In this document: positions 1 through 6,809 of the stretch, in pieces
Layout of the letters: each line of letters begins with the position of its first letter
Position numbering within the stretch: the first letter of the stretch is position 1
Source of the DNA: Streptomyces sp. F63
GTDB taxonomy: Bacteria; Actinomycetota; Actinomycetes; Streptomycetales; Streptomycetaceae
Direction: 5' to 3'
Length of the DNA stretch: 64,000 bases
Assembly (NCBI RefSeq): GCF_018070345.1
Contig: NZ_JAGPXX010000007.1
Span: 186,001 to 250,000, forward strand
The notes under the pieces: model-generated
Database searches by the model: none
Seen by the model: the letters and a program-made list of their open reading frames with translations, nothing else
What the model was told of the DNA's origin: nothing
Position numbers and translations under genes: made by a program

Positions 1-61
1 AGACGGTGGCGCTGTGCTCGTCCACGTACCGCAGAAGCGGGCCCAGCCGCAGTCCGGTCAT
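1..61 (-). CDS. N-terminal fragment, probable PhoD-like phosphatase
   Basis: Only the first 20 codons lie in the window; the gene runs off the left edge. On the minus strand an ATG at 61 follows a good GGGAGG ribosome site and reads MTGLRLGPLLRYVDEHSATV. This resembles the usual start of actinobacterial alkaline phosphatase D (PhoD-like) metallophosphatases, whose N-terminal beta domain opens with a GPLLRYV-type segment. No catalytic residue is visible, so the family call is an inference from this short stretch. Confidence 0.45.
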   Translation of the reverse strand, partial: MTGLRLGPLLRYVDEHSATV

Positions 62-131
62 GGTGATCGCCTCCCTCCGTCGTCCCGCAACGGTACGGAA
101 CGACGGAGGGAGGCGGGGAGCCCCGGGGCGG

Positions 132-157
132 CGGGCGTTCCGGGCCGGCGGACGCCC
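132..157 (-). terminator. Possible terminator hairpin
   Basis: A GC-rich inverted repeat (gggcgttcc near 133 against ggacgcccc near 149) lies just downstream of the stop of the minus-strand HNH nuclease gene and upstream of the PhoD-like gene. There is no T-run, as is common in Streptomyces terminators. Confidence 0.3.
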
Positions 158-225
158 CGGGCCCGGGCAGGGGCACCGGCCGTCTCAACCCCGTTTCGCC
201 TGCGGGCCTTTGGGCGGTGTGCGGT

Positions 226-897
226 TCAGCAGCCGTTCAGGACCCCGCTGAGTGCCGACTTCTCGGCGGAGTCGACCGACAGGTCGTAGTGGTACTTCAC
301 CTGCACCCACATGCGGGCGTACATGCAGTGGTAGCCGGAGGAGGGCGGCATCCACTCCGCCGGGTCCCTGTCGCCCTTGGACTGGTTCACGTTGTCCGTG
401 ACGGCTATCAGCTGGGCGCGGGTGAGGTCGTTGGCGAAGCCCTCCCGCTTGCTGGTGGTCCAGGAGGAGGCTCCGGAGCGCCAGGCCTCGGCGAGCGGCA
501 CCATGTGGTCGATGTCGACGTCCGAGGCGGCGGTCCACACGCCGCCGTCGTACGGAGAGCGCCAGGTGCCGCTGACCGCCGCGCAGGAACTGTTCTGCTG
601 GACGTTCTCGCCGTCGCGCTTGAGCACGACCTCGCGGGTGTTGCAGCTGCCGCTCTGGGTGCTCCAGTGCGGGAACAGATCGCGGCTGTAGCCGCTGCTG
701 GAACCTTCCGCCTTGACCGTCAGCTGGGAGAGATAGCTGCGGGCGGTGGAGGCGCTCGGCGGAGTGGGGGGCGCCGCCTGCGCGGAGGGCCCGCTGAGCA
801 CCACCGTGCCGAGCAGGGCGGTGAGCGCGGCGGCCAGACCGGCGCGACGCGCGTAGACCCTGCCGCGCGGGGTGGGGGCGGAGTGGGTACGGGACAT
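226..897 (-). CDS. Secreted HNH endonuclease family protein (DUF1524-type)
   Basis: A 223-residue exported nuclease-like protein. The N-terminus has arginines, a hydrophobic core and an AQA-A cleavage site near residue 40, a Sec-type signal peptide. The mature part has the HNH hallmarks of the DUF1524 family: VDIDHMVPLAEAW, which supplies the catalytic His, and a later DNVNQSKGDRDPAEW segment with the conserved Asn and Arg/Asp, plus four Cys likely to form disulfides. The ATG at 897 was chosen because an AGGGAG site lies just upstream and the signal peptide follows immediately; an in-frame start at 1008 would add a Pro-rich leader. Probably an extracellular nuclease for DNA scavenging; the substrate is not shown by the sequence. 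Confidence 0.85.
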   Translation of the reverse strand: MSRTHSAPTPRGRVYARRAGLAAALTALLGTVVLSGPSAQAAPPTPPSASTARSYLSQLTVKAEGSSSGYSRDLFPHWSTQSGSCNTREVVLKRDGENVQQNSSCAAVSGTWRSPYDGGVWTAASDVDIDHMVPLAEAWRSGASSWTTSKREGFANDLTRAQLIAVTDNVNQSKGDRDPAEWMPPSSGYHCMYARMWVQVKYHYDLSVDSAEKSALSGVLNGC

Positions 898-1196
898 GGG
901 AACTCCCTGGGGATGGGGGGACGTTGGCCGGTGGGGAATCGGCCACAGGCTGCCGCCGCCAGATGTCCTGGGGTGGGGCGCCGGGTTACAGGTTGACGAC
1001 ATGAGCACGTCAGATCAAGGGCTTGACGTGTCCGTGCCCGATAACCGGACGGACGAACAGGGGCACATCCGTGCGATCGGGGCGCGGAGTTGCTCGCTCG
1101 CTCCGGATCGCTTCGGACCGTCCGGGGGTCGTTCGGGGCCCGCCTGCCCGTCCACCCGCGCCCGCGCCCGGGGCGGAGACCGGCGAGAGCATCGCT

Positions 1197-1202
1197 TAGG
1201 CT
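1197..1202 (+). promoter_or_regulatory. Candidate -10 element of the riboswitch transcript
   Basis: TAGGCT is a common Streptomyces -10 form. It sits about 8-10 nt before the first base of the riboswitch P1 helix, which would start the RNA close to the aptamer. No convincing -35 is visible, so this is weak. Confidence 0.3.
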
Positions 1203-1210
1203 GTACGCGT

Positions 1211-1332
1211 CTGAAGGGGAGTAGCTCTTCGCCGGACCGTCGACATACTGCTCGGCCGCCTCTCGCGGCCGGGCCGGCGCCCGGAGGCAGGCGGCGCACG
1301 ACGGTGCGCGGCCCGCCCAGCGAGACCTTCGG
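1211..1332 (+). ncRNA. yybP-ykoY (Mn2+-sensing) riboswitch
   Basis: The two conserved parts of this aptamer class are present: GGGGAGTAGC at 1216-1225 and GCGAGACC at 1320-1327. The P1 helix closes exactly: GAAGG at 1213-1217 pairs with CCTTC at 1326-1330, extendable by two pairs. Between them a strong hairpin (gcgcac/gtgcgc around 1293-1308) forms the arm that carries the second loop. The class binds Mn2+ and switches on Mn export or homeostasis genes. The next gene, 100 bp downstream, is a GDT1/TMEM165-family cation exporter, a known partner. A further hairpin (about 1330-1360, loop CCAG) may be part of the expression platform; there is no T-tract, so control of translation is more likely than termination. 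Confidence 0.88.
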
Positions 1333-1433
1333 CCGCAGTGTCCAGACGCTGCCGGGCCGAAGCGACCCCTGAAACACAGCCAGGTCACCGGTCGGGCGGC
1401 TCAGTCAACCGATCGACAGAGGGAAACACCGCT

Positions 1434-2024
1434 GTGCTCAGCATCGGCACCATCGCACTCGTCTTCGGCGTCGTGTTCCTCGCCGAACTGCCCGACAAGA
1501 CCGCGCTCGCCGGTCTCCTGCTCGGCACCCGCTACCGCGCCTCGTACGTCTTCGCGGGCGTCGCCGCCGCCTTCCTTGTCCACGTGGTGATCGCCGTCGC
1601 CGCGGGCAGTGTGCTCACGCTGCTGCCGCAGCGGATCGTGCAAGCCGTGGTGGGCGTGCTCTTCCTGGCGGGGGCGGCGGTCCTGCTCTTCAAGAAGGGC
1701 GGTGAGGAGGACGGCGGGGAGAAGAACGCCGAGCCGGCCGGCCAGAGCTTCTGGAAGGTCTCGGGCGCGGGCTTCACGCTGATCCTGGCCGCCGAGTTCG
1801 GCGATCTCACCCAGATCATGACCGCCAATCTGGCCGCCCGCTACGACGACCCGGTGTCCGTCGGCATCGGCGCGGTGCTGGCGCTGTGGGCGGTGGCCGG
1901 CATCGGCATCCTCGGCGGCCGCACCCTGATGAAGTACGTGCCACTGCGGCTGATCACCAAGATCGCGGCAACGGTCATGCTGGGGCTCGCGGCGTTCAGC
2001 CTGTACGAGGCCGCGACGGGCTGA
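1434..2024 (+). CDS. GDT1/TMEM165 (UPF0016) family Mn2+/Ca2+ exporter
   Basis: A 196-residue integral membrane protein with two three-helix halves joined by a charged loop (KKGGEEDGGEKN, near residues 81-92). Each half has the family signature: ELPDKT near residue 15 and EFGDLTQ near 120. The acidic residues of these motifs line the cation path in this family. Members move Mn2+ or Ca2+ out of the cytoplasm, usually against H+. The GTG at 1434 was chosen: it follows a GAGGGA site and starts directly before the first helix; the upstream in-frame ATG at 1338 lies inside the riboswitch. The Mn2+ riboswitch in its leader makes Mn2+ export the most likely role. Confidence 0.88.
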   Translation: MLSIGTIALVFGVVFLAELPDKTALAGLLLGTRYRASYVFAGVAAAFLVHVVIAVAAGSVLTLLPQRIVQAVVGVLFLAGAAVLLFKKGGEEDGGEKNAEPAGQSFWKVSGAGFTLILAAEFGDLTQIMTANLAARYDDPVSVGIGAVLALWAVAGIGILGGRTLMKYVPLRLITKIAATVMLGLAAFSLYEAATG

Positions 2025-2034
2025 CGGCCCGCGA

Positions 2035-2055
2035 CCCGCCGGGCCGGCCGGCGGG
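2035..2055. terminator. Bidirectional terminator candidate
   Basis: CCCGCCGG (2035-2042) and CCGGCGGG (2048-2055) form a perfect 8-bp stem with a 5-nt loop, between the convergent ends of the exporter gene and the HAD hydrolase gene. Confidence 0.4.
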
Positions 2056-2126
2056 GAGGCGCCGGTGGCCGGTGGCCGGGAGCGGGCCGCGGGGCCGCGG
2101 GGCCGCCTCCCGGCCCGGGCGTCCGG

Positions 2127-2792
2127 TCAGGCCCTGAACGTCAGGACCAGCCCGGTGCCCTCGGCGGCGACCCGTACCGGCTCCAGGTGCGGCACGTGGG
2201 CGGTCGGTTCGCAGGCGGCCGCGCGGGCACCGACGCCCACCACCCGCATTCCGGCCGCACGCGCCGCCGCGATGCCCACCTTGGAGTCCTCGAAGGCCAC
2301 GCAGTCCGCCGGGTCGAACCCCAGCTCGGCCGCGGCCTTGAGGAAGCCCTCCGGGTCCGGCTTGCTCGCTCCCACGCACTCGGCGGTGACGAGCACCGGC
2401 GGCGACGGCAGCCCGGCGGCCGCCATCCGGGCGTCGGCCAGGCCGCGGTCGGCGGACGTGACGAGGGCGTGCGGCAGTCCGAGAAGCGCCGCCATCAGGG
2501 CGGCGGCGCCGGGCACCGGGACGACCCCGTCCATGTCGGAGGTCTCCTGGTCGAGCATCCGGCGGTTGTCCGCGTGGTTGAGGGCCTCGGGGCGGTCGGG
2601 GAGGAGCAGCGCCATGGTGGCGTGGCCCTGCCGGCCGTGCGCGTGCCGCATGACGTGGTCGCCGTCGAGTCCCTGCTCCGCCGCCCACTGCCGCCAGCAC
2701 CGCTCGACCACCGCGTCGGAGTTGACGAGAGTGCCGTCCATGTCGAGGAGTACGGCGCGGGCGGTGAGAGGCGCGGCGGGGGTGGCCGTCAT
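2127..2792 (-). CDS. HAD-superfamily hydrolase (beta-phosphoglucomutase/sugar phosphatase-like)
   Basis: A 221-residue HAD subfamily IA protein. Motif I is LLDMDGTLVNSD near residues 15-26 (nucleophile and general acid Asp), motif II VTSAD near 110, motif III the Lys of GASKPDPEG near 144, and motif IV FEDSKVG near 165. The helical cap between motifs I and II places it with sugar-phosphate phosphatases such as GPP or YfbT or with beta-phosphoglucomutases; the true substrate cannot be read off. Start ATG at 2792. Single gene, convergent with the exporter gene. Confidence 0.85.
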   Translation of the reverse strand: MTATPAAPLTARAVLLDMDGTLVNSDAVVERCWRQWAAEQGLDGDHVMRHAHGRQGHATMALLLPDRPEALNHADNRRMLDQETSDMDGVVPVPGAAALMAALLGLPHALVTSADRGLADARMAAAGLPSPPVLVTAECVGASKPDPEGFLKAAAELGFDPADCVAFEDSKVGIAAARAAGMRVVGVGARAAACEPTAHVPHLEPVRVAAEGTGLVLTFRA

Positions 2793-3607
2793 GGGCTGCT
2801 CCTGGGCGCGGGGCGCGGGGCGCGGGGCGCGTGACGAGGGAACGCGGGGAACAAGGCGGCTCCGCCCGCCGGTCAGGGAATGCGGGCGGAACCACTTTGT
2901 TCCTCAACCATACAAAATAGTGAGCGGGGACGCCAGCCTTCCCGGGAACGGGATGGGAATTCCGGCGGAGGACGCCGCCGGCCGTCGCGGTGCTCGCGGC
3001 CGTGCTCGCGGCCGGGGACGTGGAGTGCTCCGGGTGCGCGGGTGCGCGGGCGCCTCCGCCGGGCGCGGGGCCGCCGAGTGGATGGGATCGGCTGCGGGGG
3101 CATGGTCCGTCCCCGGCCGTGGCGCGCGGGGGGAGTGACCCGCCCGGCGCGCGGTCCGGCCGGGGACGGCGGGGGACGGCCGGGGGCGGGGCGCGGGGCC
3201 TGCGCGGTGTTGCGACGTGCGTCCGGCGTGCGGGTGTGGCACCTCGTGGCAGCGCCCGGACCACCGGGTGGCCGGCGGGCGGCGGGACCCTGCCCCGTTC
3301 TCCGGCCGAGTCCGGCCGGTGCGCGTGCTGGGACCGAAGGGTCACCGGCTCGCGGCGTCCGGCACGGCACGGCGCGGTCCCGGCCTCCGGCCGGGCCCCG
3401 TGCCGCGTTGCCGCATCGCCCGCGTACGTCCAGTACGGGGGCGGCCCCCCGCCTTGCGGTGCACCGCGCCGGACGCCGCGGGCTTCCCGGCGGCGCTTCC
3501 CGGTCACAGCACGAGCGGCAAGGCATGCAGAGGCGTGCCGGACGCCCTGGATGCGCCGGGTGTGCGGGGGTGGCGCCCGGGCCGGCGGGCGGGTGCGCCG
3601 CCGCCGG
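2793..3607. other. Non-coding stretch, no supported gene
   Basis: About 815 bp without a convincing reading frame; the long ORFs here are Arg/Pro-rich and mutually overlapping. The one distinctive spot is an AT-rich segment at about 2892-2925 (ttgttcctcaaccatacaaa), probably the promoter region of the HAD gene. The rest is GC-rich sequence downstream of the peptidoglycan-binding gene. Confidence 0.5.
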
Positions 3608-4813
3608 CTACAGCTGGGTGCGGCTCTCCAGCGAGCTGCGGGTCGCGGGGCCGTAGACGCCCTGCGGGTCGCCCTCGACCCCGTACATGTTCTGGTAGCG
3701 GCTGACCGCCCGCGCCTCGTTCCCGCTGTACCGGCCGTCCTCGTCCACCTTCAGCGACCGGCCGAGCTGGTTCAGCCGCCGCTGCATCTCCAGGACCTCG
3801 GGCCCGGACATCCCGCTGCTCAGGACCGGCGCCGTCTCCGGCCGCTCCTCGTCCAGGGTTTCGGCGCCCTGCTCCGCCGTCCGGCCGGCTTCCGGGGAGC
3901 CGGAGGCCGAGGACCTTCCGGCGGACGGGCTCCCGGACCGTGACCGGCTCGGCCCGGCCGTGGGTCCGGTGGCCGAGGCCGAGGCCGAGGGCCGCCCGCT
4001 GCCCAGCCAGGCGTCGCCGGTGGGCAGAACGGCGGTGGGCGCCCGGGGGTTCTCGTCCGGCAGCGCGCGGTCGCTCTCCTCCGTGTCCGTCAGGCCGGCG
4101 GCCAGCACGCCGGCGCAGACGGCGGTGACGGCCACTGCCGCCGCCGCCACGGCCGCCCCGCGGCGGCGGCGCTCCCGGAGCTCCCGGCGTTCCGCCCGCC
4201 GGTCCGCCCGTGGATGTCCCGTGCTGTGCGGATCCCGGGCCCCGTGCCCGGCGGGTTCGGGGGGTTCGACGGGTTCGGGGGGGCCGGGGGTTCCGAAGAG
4301 GCCCAGGTCCTCCTCGCGGGGGCCGGCGACCGGGGCCTCCGGCATCGTCACCCGCGAAGCCGCTGGGGAGGCCGGCCGGCGGGGTGGTGTGATGCCGTCG
4401 CCGGTGCCGGGTGTCTCCGAGGTGTCCGGGAGCGCCGCGCCGGGCGCGGCGTCGTCGGAAGGGGGGTGCTCTCCATGCGCTCCGGGGGACGCCCTCCAAG
4501 GGTGCGCGTCCGGGGCCGGGACCGTGTCCGCGTCCGGGGCCGTGTCCGCGTCGGGGGCCGTGGCCACGTGGGCGCCGGCGTCCGCGTACCCCGGATCGCC
4601 CGTGTGTGCAGGGCCGGCCGCGGGGAACCCGGCGCCGTCGTCCTCCGGCCCGCTCCGGCCGTCCTCGCCGTCCCGGTCGGCCCCGGCGAACGGGATGCGG
4701 GGCAGCGGGGCCGTGTCCCCGGCCGTGGGCGCCGTCCGTCCCGCGCAGTCGCAGCGGAGGCCGCCGTCCGTGGTCCGCTCCAGCCCGCAGACCGGGCAGA
4801 GATGTGCCGTCAC
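3608..4813 (-). CDS. Zinc-ribbon, single-TM, peptidoglycan-binding-domain protein (paralogue A)
   Basis: A 401-residue protein. It starts with a short zinc ribbon (CPVCG then CDC, residues about 6-22), followed by a long disordered Asp/Pro/Ala-rich stretch, a single membrane helix near residues 210-232 after an Arg-rich stop (RERRRRGAAVAAAAVAV), a Ser/Thr/Gly-rich linker, and a C-terminal PG_binding_1 domain (SSGMSGPEVLEMQRRLNQLG through VYGPATRSSLESR). This fits a type II topology with a cytoplasmic zinc ribbon and an extracellular wall-binding domain. The GTG at 4813 was chosen because the paralogue B start (GTG-ACG-GCA) aligns with it. Role unknown; possibly a wall-contact sensor or scaffold. 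Confidence 0.8.
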   Translation of the reverse strand: MTAHLCPVCGLERTTDGGLRCDCAGRTAPTAGDTAPLPRIPFAGADRDGEDGRSGPEDDGAGFPAAGPAHTGDPGYADAGAHVATAPDADTAPDADTVPAPDAHPWRASPGAHGEHPPSDDAAPGAALPDTSETPGTGDGITPPRRPASPAASRVTMPEAPVAGPREEDLGLFGTPGPPEPVEPPEPAGHGARDPHSTGHPRADRRAERRELRERRRRGAAVAAAAVAVTAVCAGVLAAGLTDTEESDRALPDENPRAPTAVLPTGDAWLGSGRPSASASATGPTAGPSRSRSGSPSAGRSSASGSPEAGRTAEQGAETLDEERPETAPVLSSGMSGPEVLEMQRRLNQLGRSLKVDEDGRYSGNEARAVSRYQNMYGVEGDPQGVYGPATRSSLESRTQL

Positions 4814-5347
4814 CTGGTGGATCCCCTCATCGCAGTGTGAGCGATTATGCAGACAACGACGCGAGGCGGAACGGACAGGTCCCCAACAGCGCGCCGGCCG
4901 GGGGGAGTCACAACCCGGCAAAACCGGCACGGGGGGACGACTGGGGCGGCCCGAGAGTCTCCCACCGGGCGCCGGGCCGTGGTCACGCCTGCGGACGGTG
5001 TCGCGTGGCCGCGGCCACGGCCACGGCTGCGGCCGGGGCCTGCTGTCCGGCCCGGCCCGGCCCGGCCCGGCCCCCGGCTCACGCGGAGACGGGACGACGG
5101 GGACCCGGAGCCCGGCGAAGGCGGCGCCGGGGCGGGCCGGGTGCCCCTCGCACGCCCCGCCACCACGGCAGGGGGCCCGTTCCCGGGACCCGCGCGTCCG
5201 GGCACCGGGCTCCGGCGATTCCCGGGGCCGCTCTTTCGCGCGTTGCCGGGCCGGCCCGCGTACGTCCACCACCCGGGCGGCCCACGGCCGGGGACGCGCG
5301 GCCCCGGGCACCGCGGCCCGGTCCGGAGGGCATGGCCGGACAGGACC
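4814..5347. other. Intergenic region between tandem paralogues
   Basis: About 530 bp with no supported gene. It holds the shared upstream motif (4841-4857) and a (ggccc)n run near 5048-5072. Large ORFs crossing it are artefacts of the base composition. Confidence 0.5.
4841..4857 (-). promoter_or_regulatory. Shared upstream motif, copy A
   Basis: GAGCGATTATGCAGACA (minus strand TGTCTGCATAATCGCTC) lies about 28 bp before the start of paralogue A. The same 17 bases occur before paralogue B at the same relative place. CATAAT could be a -10 box; the flanking identity suggests a regulator or sigma-factor site. Confidence 0.5.
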
Positions 5348-6613
5348 CTAGGGCTCCTCGGTCCGGCCCTCCAGGGAGCGGCGGGTCGCCGGGCCGTAGA
5401 CGCCGCTCGGGTCTCCCTCGACGCCGTTCCAGCGCTGGTAGTTGGCGATCGCCCGCTCGTCCTGATCGTCGTACGTGCCGTCCTCGTCCACCGAGGTGAA
5501 CAGCCCCACCTGGTTGAGCCGCTGCTGCATCTCCAGGACCTCGGGCCCCGACATCCCCTTCCGCAGGACCGGCGGGTCCCCCTGCCCGGAGCCGGATCCG
5601 GACCCGTCGCCCGGCTCGCCGGGGGCGTCGGAGACGGAGCCCGACGCCCGCGTGGGCTCCGGGGTGCCGCCGTCCGGTGCCGGTGACCCCGCCGATGCGG
5701 AACGGCTCGCGCTCGGGGACGGGGCCGCGGCGGAGGCCGACGGGGAACCACCGGAGGCCGACACCGATGCGGAGGGGGAGGGGACGCCGCTCGGCGAAGG
5801 GCCCACGCCGTCCGTGGGGCGCACGGCCGTGGGCACGGCGCTGTTCTCGTTCGGCGCCGCGCGGTCCTCCTCGCCGCCCCCCAGCAGCCCGGTGCCGAAG
5901 ACCCCGGCGGAGACCGCGATCACCACCGCGGCCGCGCCGGCGATCACGGCCGTACGGCGGCGGCGCCCGCGCCGGTCCGGCCCCGGGCGGCCGGAGCCCT
6001 CCGGGATGCCGGCCGCGGAGGTGTCCTCGTGGAAGAGCCCCAGGTCCTCGGCGCGGGGGCGGGAGTCCGGGCCGTCCGCCGCGGCGACGGCGGAGGTGAC
6101 GGGGGAGAGGGGGCGGGTGGCGTCCGGGACGCCGTCCTCCCCGGACGGTGCGCCGGTGCCGCCGCCGGACTCGGAGGCCGCGGCGGGCGCGGGCGCGGGT
6201 CCGGACTCCGGGGTGGCAGGGCCGGAAGCGGAAGGCGGGGTGGACGCCGCAGCGGAGTGGTCGGGGCCGGGAGGGCCGCCGGCGGTCCGGTCCGGGGAGC
6301 GGACGGGACCGGAGTCCGGGGCGGGAGCCGGTTCCGGGGCCGCCGCGGGGTGCGGGGCGGCGGAGACGCCCGGGGAGGGGCCGCCGGCCCACCGCGGGGC
6401 GGAGCCGTCCGCGTCCGGCGGACCGCCGGGCTCCGCGGCCGGGGGCCGCTCCGGCATGGGCGCGGCGGCCGGTTCGCGCAGTTCCACGTACGGCCGGATG
6501 CGCAGCGGGTCGAAGTCCTCGGCGGCAGCGGTCTCCCGGGCCGCGCACGCGCAGCCGGGTCTGCCGTTCTTCTGCCGTCCCGCCCCGCAGTCCGGGCAGA
6601 CGTATGCCGTCAC
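5348..6613 (-). CDS. Zinc-ribbon, single-TM, peptidoglycan-binding-domain protein (paralogue B)
   Basis: A 421-residue tandem paralogue of the gene at 3608-4813 with the same order of parts: zinc ribbon (CPDCG and CACA near residues 6-24), acidic Pro/Ser-rich cytoplasmic stretch containing the shared motif RAEDLGLF, one membrane helix (TAVIAGAAAVVIAVSAGVF near 223-241), Ser/Pro-rich linker, and a C-terminal PG_binding_1 domain (GMSGPEVLEMQQRLNQVG through YGPATRRSLEGR). Start GTG at 6613, with the shared motif 18 bp upstream. The domain ends are well conserved between the copies while linkers have diverged, so both are probably under selection. Confidence 0.8.
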   Translation of the reverse strand: MTAYVCPDCGAGRQKNGRPGCACAARETAAAEDFDPLRIRPYVELREPAAAPMPERPPAAEPGGPPDADGSAPRWAGGPSPGVSAAPHPAAAPEPAPAPDSGPVRSPDRTAGGPPGPDHSAAASTPPSASGPATPESGPAPAPAAASESGGGTGAPSGEDGVPDATRPLSPVTSAVAAADGPDSRPRAEDLGLFHEDTSAAGIPEGSGRPGPDRRGRRRRTAVIAGAAAVVIAVSAGVFGTGLLGGGEEDRAAPNENSAVPTAVRPTDGVGPSPSGVPSPSASVSASGGSPSASAAAPSPSASRSASAGSPAPDGGTPEPTRASGSVSDAPGEPGDGSGSGSGQGDPPVLRKGMSGPEVLEMQQRLNQVGLFTSVDEDGTYDDQDERAIANYQRWNGVEGDPSGVYGPATRRSLEGRTEEP

Positions 6614-6631
6614 GGTGGGTCCCCTCCCTCG

Positions 6632-6648
6632 CAGTGGGAGCGATTATG
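6632..6648 (-). promoter_or_regulatory. Shared upstream motif, copy B
   Basis: Identical 17-base GAGCGATTATGCAGACA element upstream of paralogue B, also flanked on the gene side by CGCAGTG. It lies in the 196-bp region shared with the divergent MFS gene. Confidence 0.5.
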
Positions 6649-6809
6649 CAGACAGTTGTGCGACGAGCACAGGCTGGGCTCCGCCGACGGGCCCGCCCGG
6701 CGGGCCATAACGCGGCAAAACCGCCAGGATGGGACGGGTAGCCGCGTACAGCGGCCGCCGGACCGCGCGGGCAACGGCGGCGGCCGCGGCCCGAACCGAG
6801 GAGGCGTCC

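Noticed and set aside
2793..3607. A gene in the 815-bp gap
   Set aside because: All candidate frames overlap each other, are dominated by Arg/Pro/Gly, and have no ribosome site.
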